From positions 128,354,766 through 128,418,765 of the forward strand of contig NC_089491.1 in assembly GCF_036850765.1 (NCBI RefSeq): a DNA stretch of 64,000 bases, in the 5' to 3' direction. The position numbers were made by a program, and so were the translations under genes. This stretch comes from Saccopteryx bilineata (taxonomy: Eukaryota > Chordata > Mammalia > Chiroptera > Emballonuridae). The notes below the pieces were generated by a model that saw nothing but the letters and a program-made list of their open reading frames with translations, ran no database searches and had not been told where the DNA came from. This document shows, piece after piece, positions 24,074-34,058 of the stretch. Positions within the stretch are counted from its first letter, which is position 1; each line of letters opens with the position of its first letter.

Positions 24074-25040
24074 TAACCTGAGTTTCTTATCTTTCTAACC
24101 ACCATCACTGAAAAGCAAGTGTTGTAGACCACTAATATATTTAAGAATTGATCCAAGGGAATATGAGGAGAGTATAAAACAGCAAAACAGAGGAGAAAAA
24201 GCCAATGCAAAGAACATCATTAAGTTGGATGCCACACTAGGTAACTGGGCTTTTGTTTAACAGGGATCTTCTGTTGAGCCAAATAGAATGCAATCACAAA
24301 ATTTGCATATTAGTTTCTATTTTAGGTCCCAGAGAAAAATCAATTGTTTAAAAACCCTCTAATGTTTTCTATAGGATAATCTATATTTCTATTATGTGTG
24401 ATAAATAGGCTATTCATAAAACATAACTTTTTGATAATTGTTCCAAGCAGTGCCATCCAGTCTTAAATATCAAGTACTAATGAAACTCTAATATTCTGGG
24501 ACCACAGTGAAGCTTAATTCTTTCAGCCAAATTCATGAATTAATAGCACCAGATGGAAGTTTTAACAGTGATTAAAAAGAAATTATGATCTATGGAGCCT
24601 CAGAGTTCTCAACATATAACTTACCATCAATATTACTTTGATAAATCAATTTACTCCATTTTTATTTAAAGAAATTACACATTTACTCAATAATGGTTTA
24701 ATTAAAACTGTTTCTATGACATATATTAGAAATTAATATTTTAATCTTTAGAAATTCAATTCAATGAAGATATTTATCTATTATAATTTATTCCCTAAAA
24801 CATTAGTATCAATAACTTGTGATGATTAAGTCATAATAAATAATTATATTTATCAGCCTATAAATCATTGCTGATATTATCCCTAGAAATATTTCTTTCA
24901 ATCATACATTCCTATAGTGGAAAAGAATTAGATGTCACCCAATTTCCCACCATGCTCAACCAGCCCAATTTAAATGACAGATATCAATTTTCCCATGAGA
25001 CAACTTATTGTGGTTATAGAAAATTCTGGTGACAGTCTAT
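24074..25040. other. unique AT-rich DNA, no gene seen
   Basis: No repeat or coding frame recognised. Confidence 0.4.
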
Positions 25041-25044
25041 GGGA

Positions 25045-25370
25045 ACTCGTTTATAGGTATCTAATTGTCTTTCTATATTTTGTTTTACAATTCTCTTTGT
25101 TTTTAAACTTTGCCATTTTAATTCTGATGTGTCTTGTTATATGCCTCTTTGGGTTCATCTTGACTGAGACTTTGTACTTCCTGAACTTCTCTATATCTCT
25201 TTCCTTCAGCAAATTAGGAAAGTGTTCAGTCATTATTTCTTCAAATAGTTTCTCAATCCCTTGCTCTCTCCCTTCTCCTTCTGACACCCCTATGATAAAA
25301 ATATTGTTATAATTCATGTTGTCCCAGAGATACCTTAAACCATCTTTACACTGTATTTATTCTTTGATTT
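25045..25370 (-). pseudogene. old L1 ORF1 fragment, part 1 (minus strand)
   Basis: The minus strand translates (25317-25051) to text typical of the L1 ORF1 RNA-binding region: 'FIIGVSEGEGREQGIEKLFE', 'EHFPNLLK', 'MNPKRHITRHIRIKMAKFKN'. It is clearly more diverged than copies A and B. The same old ORF1 continues at 25975-26227 and resumes after the large insertion at 34441. Confidence 0.85.
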
Positions 25371-25379
25371 GTTTTGTTT

Positions 25380-25968
25380 TGAGAAGAAAGGGGAAGGGAG
25401 ATGAGAAGCAGCAACTCATAGTTGTGTCACTTTAGTTATTCACTGATTGCTTCTCTTACGTGCCTTGACTGAAGGGCTCTAGCTGAGCCAATGACCCTCT
25501 GCTCAAGACAGAGACCTTGGACTCTAGAGAGCAACCTTGGTCTTGTAGCCAGTGACATTTGGACCCTAGCCAGCAATTTTGGGTCATGTCAATAATCCTG
25601 TGCTCAAGCCAGCAACCTGGCACTCAAACTGGCAAGTAAGCCTGCACTCAAGGCCACCCTCTAACCCCATGATGGTGAACCTTTTTATAAAAAATGCCCA
25701 CTTTTGCAGTGCTGGTCAACCTGGTCCCTCCCACCCACTAGTGGGTGTTTCTGCTTTCATGATGGGCCAATCACTGCACCATTTGGTTGCTCCACTATTG
25801 CCCACCATGAAAGCTAAAATGTCCACTAATGGATGGGAGGGACCAGGTTGACCAGCACTGCAAAAATGGGTGGTTTTTATAAAAAGGTTTGCCATCACAG
25901 CTCTAACCTGCAAACTCAGGGTTTCTAACCAAGGCCTTTATCACCCTGAAATCCACTGTACCACCACT
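25380..25968 (-). repeat. old type III SINE (minus strand) split by a hAT element
   Basis: 'gatgagaagcagcaactcat', then 'ttgattgc'-like text, then repeated 'gctcaagccagcaacc'-type units, ending 'ccactgtaccaccac'. The internal unit array is interrupted at 25667-25900 by a DNA transposon. Flanking 'ctttgatttgttttg' and 'ctctgatttgttgtt' may be the decayed TSD. Confidence 0.8.
25667..25900. mobile_element. 234-bp fold-back hAT element
   Basis: Perfect 8-bp TSD ctctaacc at 25659-25666 and 25901-25908. The two halves are inverted copies along almost their whole length (arms about 110 bp, roughly 80% identical by eye), with only a short central loop. Shared arm text includes 'tgcagtgctggtcaacctgg' and 'ctttcat'. 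The 8-bp TSD assigns it to hAT; no transposase is encoded. The 90- and 65-codon frames on its two strands are the same palindrome read twice. Confidence 0.9.
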
Positions 25969-25974
25969 AGTAAT

Positions 25975-26227
25975 TTTTATTATTTTTTGGTTTTGGTGCT
26001 CTGATTTGTTGTTCTTTGCTATTGTTTTTCAGATTGTTGATTCAATCCTCTGATTCATCCTATCTGCCCTTGGTTTCCTCTAATGTAGTCTTCATTTCAG
26101 ATACTATATTATTAATTTCTGACTCATTCCATTTTATAGTTTTTATGTCTTTTTTAATGTTTACTATCTTTTTACTGAAGTTCTCACTAAATTTTTTATT
26201 CATTCACTATATTACTTTACTATTCTT
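25975..26227 (-). pseudogene. old L1 ORF1 fragment, part 2 (coiled-coil region)
   Basis: Continuation of the old ORF1 upstream (5') of the SINE: repeated polar text such as the complement of 'aaatgaatcagaggattgaa'-like runs fits the L1 ORF1 coiled coil. It ends exactly at the left TSD of the inserted young L1 (26213-26227). Confidence 0.7.
26213..26227. repeat. left TSD of the SINE-L1 insertion
   Basis: tactttactattctt, identical to 34426-34440. It marks the 3' (poly-A) side of the minus-strand insertion. Confidence 0.95.
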
Positions 26228-26394
26228 TTCTTTTTTTTTCTTTTTTAAATAAATTTTTATTAATGGTAATGAGATGACATTAATAAATCAGGGTACATAT
26301 ATTCGAAGAAAACATGTCTAGGTTATTTTGTCATCAAATTATGTTGCAAACCCCTCGCCCAAAGTCAGATTGTCCTCCGTCACCCTCTATCTAG

Positions 26395-26475
26395 TTCTCT
26401 GTGCCCCTCCCCCTCCCCCTAACTCTCTCCCTCCCTCCCTCCCATGTCCTCCCTCCCCCCCCCCCCCCACCCTTG
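26395..26475 (-). other. G-rich tract in the L1 3'UTR
   Basis: On the L1 sense (minus) strand this is a run of many GGG/GGGG blocks separated by A (plus-strand 'cccctccccctccccctaac' through C14 at about 26457-26470). L1 3'UTRs of many mammals carry such a polypurine, quadruplex-prone tract. Equivalents are at about 43590-43640 (minus) and 44626-44661 (plus). Confidence 0.8.
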
Positions 26476-26538
26476 GTAACCACCACACTCTTGTCCATGT
26501 CTCTTAGTCTCATTTTTATGTTCCACCAATGTATGGAA

Positions 26539-29500
26539 TCATGTAGTTTTGTTTTTTTCTGATTTACTTATTTCACTCCTTATAATGTTATCAAGATCCC
26601 ACCATTTTGCTGTAAATGATCCGATGTCATCATTTCTTATGGCTGAGTAGTATTCCATAGTGTATATGTGCCACATCTTCTTTATCCAGTCTTCTATTGA
26701 AGGGCTTTTTGGTTGTTTCCATGTCTTGGCCACTGTGAACAGTGCTGCAATGAACATGGGGCTACATGTGTCTTCACGTATCAATGTTTCTGAGGTTTTG
26801 GGGTATATACCCAGTAGAGGGATTGCTGGGTCATAAGGTAGTTCTATTTGTAGTTTTTTGAGGAACCACCATACTTTCCTCCATAATGGTTGTACTACTT
26901 TACAGTCCCACCAACAGTGAATGAGGGTTCCTTTTTCTCCACAGCCTCTCCAACATTTGCTATTACCCGTCTTGTTGATAATAGCTAATCTAACAGGAAT
27001 GAGGTGGTATCTCATTGTAGTTTTGATTTGCATTTCTCTAATAACTAATGAAGCTGAGCATCTTTTCATATATCTGTTGGCCATTTGTATCTCTTCCTGG
27101 GAGAAGTGTCTGTTCATGTCCTCTTCCCATTTTTTTATTGGATTGTTTGTTTGTTTGTTGTTGAGTTTTATGAGTTCTTTGTAAATTTTGGATATTAGGC
27201 CCTTATCTGAGCTGTCGTTTGAAAATATCGGTTCCCATATAGTTGGCTGTCTGTTTATTTTGATATCAGTTTCTCTTGCTGAGCAAAAACTTTTAATTCT
27301 GATGTAGTCCCATTCATTTATCTTTGCCTTCACTTCTCTTGCCATTGGAGTCAAGTTCATAAAATGTTCTTTAAAACCCAGGTCCATGATTTTAGTACCT
27401 ATGTCTTCTTCTATGTACTTTATTGTTTCAGGTCTTATATTTAGGTCTTTGATCCATTTTGAATTAATTTTAGTACACGGGGACAGGCTATAGTCGAGTT
27501 TCATACTTTTGCATGTGGCTTTCCAGTTTTCCCAACACCATTTGTTGAAGAGGCTTTCTTTTCTCCATTGTGTGTTGTTGGCCCCTTTATCAAAGATTAT
27601 TTGACCATATATATGTGGTTTTATTTCTGGGCTTTCTATTCTGTTCCATTGGTCTGAGTGTCTATTTTTTTGCCAATACCATGCTGTTTTGATTATCGTG
27701 GCCCTATAATATAGTTTAAAGTCAGGTATTGTAATGCCCCCAGCTTCATTCTTTTTCCTTAGGATTGTTTTGGCTATTCGGGGTTTTTTATAGTTCCATA
27801 TAAATCTGATGATTTTTTGTTCCATTTCTTTAAGAAATCTCATAGGGATTTTGATGGGAATTGCATTAAATTTGTATATTGCTTTGGGTAATATGGCCAT
27901 TTTGATTATATTTATTCTTCCTATCCAAGAACAAGGAATATTTTTCCATCTCATTGTATCTTTTTCGATTTCCCTTAACAATGCTTTGTAATTTTCATTA
28001 TATAGGTCCTTTATGTTCTTTGTTATGTTTATTCCTAGGTATTTTATTTTTTTTGTTGCAATCGTGAAGGGGATTATTTTTTTGAGTTCGTTTTCTAATA
28101 TTTCATTGTTGGCATACAGAAAGGCTATGGACTTTTGTATGTTAATTTTGTATCCTGCGACCTTACTGTATTGGTTTATTGTTTCTAATAATCTTTTTGT
28201 GGAGTCCTTCGGGTTTTCGATGTATAGGATCATATCATCAGCAAAAAGTGATAGCTTTACTTCTTCTTTTCCGATATGGATGCCTTTTATTTCTTTGTCT
28301 TGTCTGATTGCTCTGGCCAGAACTTCTAGCACCACGTTGAATAAGAGTGGAGAGAGTGGACAACTCTGTCTTGTTCCTGATTTAAGGTAGAAAGTCCTCA
28401 GTTTTATGCCGTTTAATAGGATGTTGGCTGATGGTTTATCATATATGGCCTTTATCATGTTGAGATATTTTCCTTCTATACCCATTTTGTTGAGAGTCTT
28501 AAACATAAAATTGTGTTGTATTTTATCAAAAGCCTTTTCTGCATCTATTGATAAGATCATGTGGTTTTTGTTCTTTGTTTTGTTGATATGGTGTATTACG
28601 TTAACCGTTTTGCGTATGTTGAACCATCCTTGAGATTCTGGGATGAATCCCACTTGATCATGATGTATTATTTTTTTAATATGTTGTTGTATTCGGTTTG
28701 CCAGTATTTTGTTTAGTATTTTAGCATCTGTATTCATTAGAGATATTGGTCTGTACTTTTCTTTCTTTGTGCCATCCTTGCCAGGTTTTGGTATGAGGGT
28801 TATGTTGGCCTCATAAAATGTGTTTGGAAGTATTGCTTCTTCTTCAATTTTTTGGAAGACTTTGAGTAGAATAGGAACCAAGTCTTCTTTGAATGTTTGA
28901 TAGAATTCAATAGTATAACCGTCTGGGCCTGGACTTTTGTTTTTGGGGAGATTTCTAATAGTTTTTTCTATTTCCTCCCTGCTGATTGGTCTGTTTAGGC
29001 TTTCTGCTTCTTCATGACTCAGTCTAGGAAGGTTGTATTGTTCTCGGAATTTATCCATTTCTTCTAGATTGTTGTATTTGGTGGCATATAATTTTTCATA
29101 GTATTCTACAATAATTCTTTGTATTTCTATGATGTCTGTGGTGATCTCTCCTCTTTCATTTTGGATTTTATTTATTTGAGTCCTGTGTCTTTTTTCCTTG
29201 GTGAGTCTTGCCAAGGGTTTGTCAATTTTGTTGATCTTTTCAAAGAACCAGCTCCTTGTTTTATTGATTTTTTTTATAGTTTTTCTGTTCTCTATTTCAT
29301 TTATTTCTGCTCTGATTTTTATTATCTCCTTTCTTCGGCTGGTTTTGGGTTGTCTTTGTTCTTCTTTTTCTAGTTCCTTAAGGTGTGAAGTTAAGTGGTT
29401 TACTTCGGCTCTCTCTTGTTTGTTCATATAGGCCTGAAGTGATATGAACTTTCCTCTTATTACTGCTTTTGCTGCATCCCAGAGATTCTGATATGTTGTA

Positions 29501-30342
29501 TTTTCATTTTCATTTGTCTGTATATATCTTTTGATTTCTGCGCTTATTTCTTCTTTGACCCATTCATTTTTTAGAAGTATGTTGTTTAGTTTCCACATTT
29601 TTGTGGGTTTTCCCCCCTCTTTTTTGCAGTTGAATTCTAGTTTCAAGGCTTTATGATCAGAAAATATGCTTGGTACAATTTCAATTTTTCTAAATTTGCT
29701 GATATTGTCTTTGTGGCCCAACATATGGTCAATTCTTGAGAATGTTCCATGTACACTAGAGAAAAATGTATACTCTGTCGCTTTGGGATGAAATGTCCTG
29801 TAGATGTCTATCATATCCAGGTGTTCTAGTATTTCATTTAAGGCCACTATATCTTTATTGATTCTCTGTTTGGATGACCGATCTAGAGCCGTCAGCGGTG
29901 TATTGAGGTCTCCAAGTATGATTGTATTTTTGTTCGTTTTTGTTTTAAGGTCAATAAGTAGCTGTCTTATATATTTTGGTGCTCCTTGGTTTGGTGCATA
30001 TATATTAAGGATTGTTATGTCTTCTTGATTCAACTTCCCCTTAATCATTATGAAATGACCATTTTTGTCTCTGAGTACTTTTTCTGTCTTGTAGTCAGCA
30101 TTATTAGATATGAGTATTGCTACGCCTGCTTTTTTTTGGGTGTTGTTTGCTTGGAGTATTGTTTTCCAGCCTTTCACTTTGAATTTGTTTTTATCCTTGT
30201 TGCTTAGATGTGTTTCTTGTAGACAGTATATAGTTGGATTTTCTTTTTTAATCCATTCTGCTACTCTGTGTCTTTTTATTGGTAATTTTAATCCATTTAC
30301 ATTTAGTGTAATTATTTACACTTGTGGGTTCCCTACTGCCAT
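26539..30342 (-). pseudogene. L1 ORF2 (endonuclease / reverse transcriptase), one nonsense codon
   Basis: Frame of 1268 codons counting the stop, close to the usual ~1275 of mammalian ORF2p, the enzyme that nicks target DNA and reverse-transcribes L1 and SINE RNA in place. Domains in order: AP-type endonuclease ([39 protein letters not shown]), reverse transcriptase ([26 protein letters not shown] with both catalytic Asp), and the C-terminal Cys/His knuckle ([18 protein letters not shown]). The only break seen is TAA at 30318-30316, codon 9, where copy A has TCA (Ser). The next in-frame Met, at 30177 (codon 56), gives 1212 residues but loses the first endonuclease motifs. Confidence 0.93.
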
Positions 30343-30575
30343 TTTATAAATTGCTTTCTGTTAGTTTTGTATCTAGTTTGATTCTTCTCTTTTGTTTTTC
30401 TATCATTTGTTTTTGTTTGTTTGTGTTCCATACTTCTTTCCTCTGTTGCTACCTTTTTTAAGTCAAGTGTTTTTGTGGTGGTTTTTTTAAGGGTGGTTAC
30501 CATTAAGTAATGAAAAGGGTACCTACCATATTCATTGTAGTACCCTATCTTATAAGTATTTCTGCACTTCATCAT
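30333..30575 (-). CDS. small open frame bridging L1 ORF1 and ORF2 (copy B)
   Basis: An 80-residue frame starting MMKCRNTYKI inside the last eight codons of ORF1 (ORF1 stop near 30550) and running through the entire spacer to a TAG at 30333-30335, just past the ORF2 ATG (30342-30340). It is basic and polar (K, T, N, R), with no membrane segment or known domain. Copy A has the same frame over 78 aligned residues with no gap. Positions of its ends relative to ORF1 stop and ORF2 start suggest a coupled termination-reinitiation layout, but there is no evidence of translation. Confidence 0.4.
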   Translation of the reverse strand: MMKCRNTYKIGYYNEYGRYPFHYLMVTTLKKTTTKTLDLKKVATEERSMEHKQTKTNDRKTKEKNQTRYKTNRKQFIKWQ

Positions 30576-31660
30576 CCTTTGCTACTGTTAATCTCCATCC
30601 TCTCCCCCCTTTTTTTCCTTTGTTGTCACAGTTTAAGTTTGGTTTTATTGTGTTCTTGGTGGAGCTGTTACTTGTGGTGTTGTTTTCTTTTGTTCTTTGA
30701 ATCTGGTTGAAAACCCCCTTTAGTATTTCCTGGAGTGGGGGCTTTCTGTTGATAAATTCTCTCATCTTTTCTGTATTTGTGAATGTTTTCATATCTCCTT
30801 CATACTTGAAGGATAGCTTTGATGGGTATAGTATTCGTGGCTGAAAGTTCCTCTCTTTCAGGGCTTTAAATATTGGGGTCCACTCTCTTCTAGCTTGTAG
30901 AGTTTCTGCTGAGAAATCTGATGATAATCTAATAGGCCTTCCTTTATATGTTGTACTCTTCTTTTCCCTGGCTGCCTTGAGAATTTTTTCTTTGTCATTG
31001 GTTTGTGTCATCTTTATTATGATGTGCCTTGGAGTGGGTTTGTTGGGGTTAAGAAAACTTGGTGTTCTGTTTGCTTCTTGAATTTGAGGCTTTAGTTCCT
31101 TCCACAGGCTTGGGAAGTTCTCGTCTATTATTTGTTTGAGTATATTCTCCATTCCATTTTCTTTCTCTTCTCCCTCTGATATACCTATTATTCTTATGTT
31201 ATTCTTTCTGATGGAGTCAGAAAATTCCTGTAGGGCTTTCTCGTTTTTTATTATTCTTGAGTCTCTTTCTTCTTCTCTGTTGTGCCTCAAGTTGTTTGTC
31301 TTCTATTTCACTAATCCTATCCTCAATCTGGGCTGTTCTGTTAGCTAAGCTTGTTACCTCGTTTTTCAGCTCATGAATTGAGTTTTTCATTTCTGTTTGA
31401 TTTGTTTTTATAGTTTCAATTTCCTTGGTAATATATTCTTTGTGTTCATTGAGTTGTTTTCTGATCTCCCTATATTGCCTTTCTGTGTTTTCTTGTATAT
31501 CTCTGAGTATTTTTAAGATTTCTATTTTAAATTCTCTGTCATTTAGCTCCAAGGCTTCCAATATGTTAAGTCTTTTCTCCATAGATTTTTCCACATCTAT
31601 TTGTGTTACCTCTCTTTCTTTTGTATCCATAATATTCAATTTCCTCTTTCTTATCGGCAT
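30550..31660 (-). pseudogene. L1 ORF1 (RNA-binding chaperone), one frameshift
   Basis: ORF1p coats L1 RNA as trimers. The first frame (31660-31217) starts MPIRKRKLNIMDTK and holds the long coiled coil (residues about 35-130, including EIETIKTNQTEMKNSIHELK). The second frame (about 31290-30550) carries the RRM/C-terminal RNA-binding part (IRIIGISEGEEKENGMEN, KPTPRHIIIKMTQ, STTYKGRPIRLSSDFSAETL, QPRILYPSKLSF). The break is a small indel in a purine run (agagaagaagaaagagac) near 31268-31290; copy A has a longer AGAGAGAAGAAGAGAGAGAC there. Joined length would be about 370 codons, a little over the human 338. Confidence 0.92.
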
Positions 31661-33339
31661 CTGAGGGTGGTCTTATTGATAGCACTAATTAGAATTAATA
31701 AAGAGTAAAAAGTAAAAAAAAAAAAAAAAGGTAAAACACCCCACAAAAAAAAAAACAGTAATAATTTATTATTTCCCCCTTTTTTTCTCTCTTCTCTTTC
31801 CCTCCTCTCCCCTCCTCAGGGAAATATCGTGCCTATAATGGAGGGCCTGATTTGGGGTGAAGAGTTCAAGGGGCAAAAAAAGGGAGTAGGGACCTACTAA
31901 ATGCAAAAAAAAAAAAAAAAAAGGAAGAAAATCTTAGACAAGCATAAGATGATTTGCTTGTAAGTGATGGTCAACTAAGAGATATAATGAGAGGGGTAAG
32001 AGGGAACCAGAAAAAAGGACCAAGAAAGAATAATAAAGAAGAAAAAATAAAAATAATAAGTAAAAATCTGTTGTATTAAGTGGAGCGAAGACTAAATACA
32101 ATGGAGACCTTGGGTTGGGAGGACCCAAAATGCCACAAAAATAAAGAAACAAGAAAAAAAAATAAAAACAGAAGCAAAAAAGAGAAATAAAGCCAAAAAA
32201 AAGCCTTGAGTCCCAAATTAACTAATTTGTTTGTGATTGAGGATCATATAGGAGGAAAGTAAAATGAGAAAAGAAAAAACGAATAGAAAGGAAAAAATAA
32301 GAAAAGGAGAAAAACGAAGGAAGAAATAAAATAGGAAGAGAAAAAAACAAAATAAAGCAAGACAAAAAAAAAAAAAAAAAAGAGGAGAGAGTGAGAGTTA
32401 AGTGTTTTGGAGTATAACCTTAAAGGAGGGTGAGGATGAAGAAGAAAAATAAAATGCAACACTCATGGGTAGTGTAGTTCAAGAAAGGGGAAGCATAAGA
32501 TGGGCAGAGAATAGAAGGACCGAGGTGGAGGAAATAAAGGCAAAAAGATAGAAGAAACAAACAACAACAACAACAACAAAAAATTAGTGGATCAAGTTGT
32601 AAAGTCTGTGGGTTTTTCTTGATTTTGAGAGGTTAACTTCTTCCTTTTTCTTTTCTCTCCCTCTTCCTGGTCGGTGACTCTGTACCCCAGGCTCTGCCCC
32701 TGTGTCACTCTTAGGTAGGGATTTGCAGTTGATGGGATTCTATGGCAATGTCATATAATTGGCTTTAGTCTTGCTGGAAGTAAAGGCTTGTTGGCGTTTG
32801 CAGGGTCCAACGATGAGAGAGTTTGCTTTCCTGGATTCTCTCTCCTAGTCCCCCCTTTCTGAATTAGCAGCCTGGTGATCCAGCTATAAGGCTGCAACTG
32901 CTTCTGCCTGGGGAGTAAGAGGCTCAAAGAGCTGGGAAATCCCCACTCTATCCCCACTCAGTGCAAGGCTTTGGGAAAGGCTCTGAGAGTCAGGGCCTCC
33001 AGTGTAATCAGGCGGGGGTGGGAGTCAATTGTTGTCAAGGTGACTGTTCAGCGCCTATCATTTAGTTGGACCTCTCAACCCAGGCTTTCCACACTTTGTA
33101 GCCTGTTTTTGCAGGGAAGAAGAGGCACTAGTCTCTGCTTACGACTAGTGTAGTATAGACCTTATTATCTGCCAAGTCCTTCTTGTTAGCGTTTATCCCT
33201 GAATATGGAGGCTCTATCAATCAGAAGTTGCCCCCGCCCCTTTAGCGAGAGGCACTAGAAAATATCACGCCTCTTGTCTTGGATCGCTGAACTGAGAGAG
33301 ATCTTATCAATTAGAACCGAGGGTGCGCAGATTTCATGG

Positions 33340-33890
33340 GTTAAGCTAATTTCAGTGATTGGGTCGCAGCTGTGCTTCCGAAGGTATTTTAGGCTGCCTG
33401 CGCGCGCCCCTCCCCCAACGCTTGATTGTTAGCTTGAATGGCTGGGTGAGGTGCCCCGCCCACGGAGAGAATCTCCCAAGCCTCTCCCGCTCGCCCCGCT
33501 GCTGGCGGCTGGACCGCACCAGGCGCAGGATAATGGAGCCCCCTGGGTGTGCGGGCCAGCAGGGCGCCCTGGGCGCGTGGAATGCCCAAGGCACGCGCGC
33601 GAATGGGGCGCTCCGGGCACCGGTGGCCGGCGACCCCCACTTGCAGTGTGCGGGCCGCTGGGAACGTCAGCGGTGCTCAACCGGACCGGGCGCGCGCGCG
33701 GCTGCTCACGGCGGCTCACGGCGGCTGCTCGTGCGGCCGCTCGCGGTGGCGGTTCGCGGCGGCAGCTCGCGGGGGCTCCCGGCGGCTGGCCGCTCGCAGA
33801 GGCTTGCGGTTCCCAAGTATATGGGCTGACTCACCACAGGCGCTCTTCCTTGCGGTTTGAAAGAACGTCCCTGTGGTCGATTCCTCCACA
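33340..33890. promoter_or_regulatory. CpG-rich block in the L1 5'UTR
   Basis: The only CpG-dense block in the window, with many CGCG, GGCGGC and GCGCGC strings. 33690-33800 has degenerate GGCGGCTC-type tandem units. Retention of so many CpGs argues that the copy is young or has not long been methylated in the germ line. Confidence 0.85.
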
Positions 33891-34037
33891 CCCTCGTCTC
33901 TCGGATTCAAGTGATAACAGTCCTTTCGCTATCAGTTTGTGTGGAACTCCGGAATGCTCCGAGGATAAATTTTTCTGTTTCTAGTTGATAAATTTGTTGT
34001 GATTTAGGGGAGAGCTGTCGGACGCGCTGCTCACGGC

Positions 34038-34056
34038 GCCATTTCCGTGACGTCAC
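34038..34056 (-). promoter_or_regulatory. YY1-like and CRE-like motifs at the L1 5' terminus
   Basis: Plus strand 'gccatttccgtgacgtcac' contains GCCATTT (YY1 core) and the palindrome TGACGTCA (CREB/ATF site) within 19 bp of the L1 start. Human L1 has a YY1 site at the same place that positions transcription start. Copy A has GCCATTT conserved but TGACATCA for the CRE. Confidence 0.55.
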
Positions 34057-34058
34057 TC

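Larger units (their letters stand above)
26228..34058 (-). mobile_element. near full-length young L1 (copy B)
   Basis: 7.8-kb non-LTR retrotransposon on the minus strand: ~2.4-kb 5'UTR (34058-31661), ORF1 (31660-30550, one frameshift), 207-nt spacer, ORF2 (30342-26539, one early stop), G-rich 3'UTR and A-tail (T-run at 26228-26245). The 15-bp TSD is at 26213-26227 and 34426-34440. The right copy does not abut the L1 but the head of a SINE fused to the L1 5' end. Copy B is far better preserved than copy A, so it is a recent insertion. As read it is not competent, because both ORFs carry a lesion. Confidence 0.96.
31661..34058 (-). promoter_or_regulatory. L1 5'UTR / promoter region (copy B), 2.4 kb
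   Basis: Long leader between the L1 5' end and ORF1. It is bipartite: the distal ~700 bp (33340-34058) is CpG-rich, the proximal part (31690-32600) is purine/A-rich on plus, that is T/pyrimidine-rich in the sense strand. Human L1 leaders are about 0.9 kb, so this is long. ORFs across the CpG-rich part on both strands (for example plus 33451-33984) have biased GC composition only. Confidence 0.85.

Noticed and set aside
27809..31664. Many plus-strand ORFs of 60-125 codons across 26.9-31.7 kb
   Set aside because: They are antisense shadows of L1 ORF1 and ORF2, hydrophobic because they read the complement of A-rich coding sequence.
33359..33984. Overlapping plus- and minus-strand ORFs of 80-177 codons in the GC-rich block
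   Set aside because: They lie in the CpG-rich L1 leader, where stop codons are rare. All frames are open at once and residues are Arg/Pro/Ala/Gly-biased. An ORF0-like antisense peptide cannot be excluded but is not supported.
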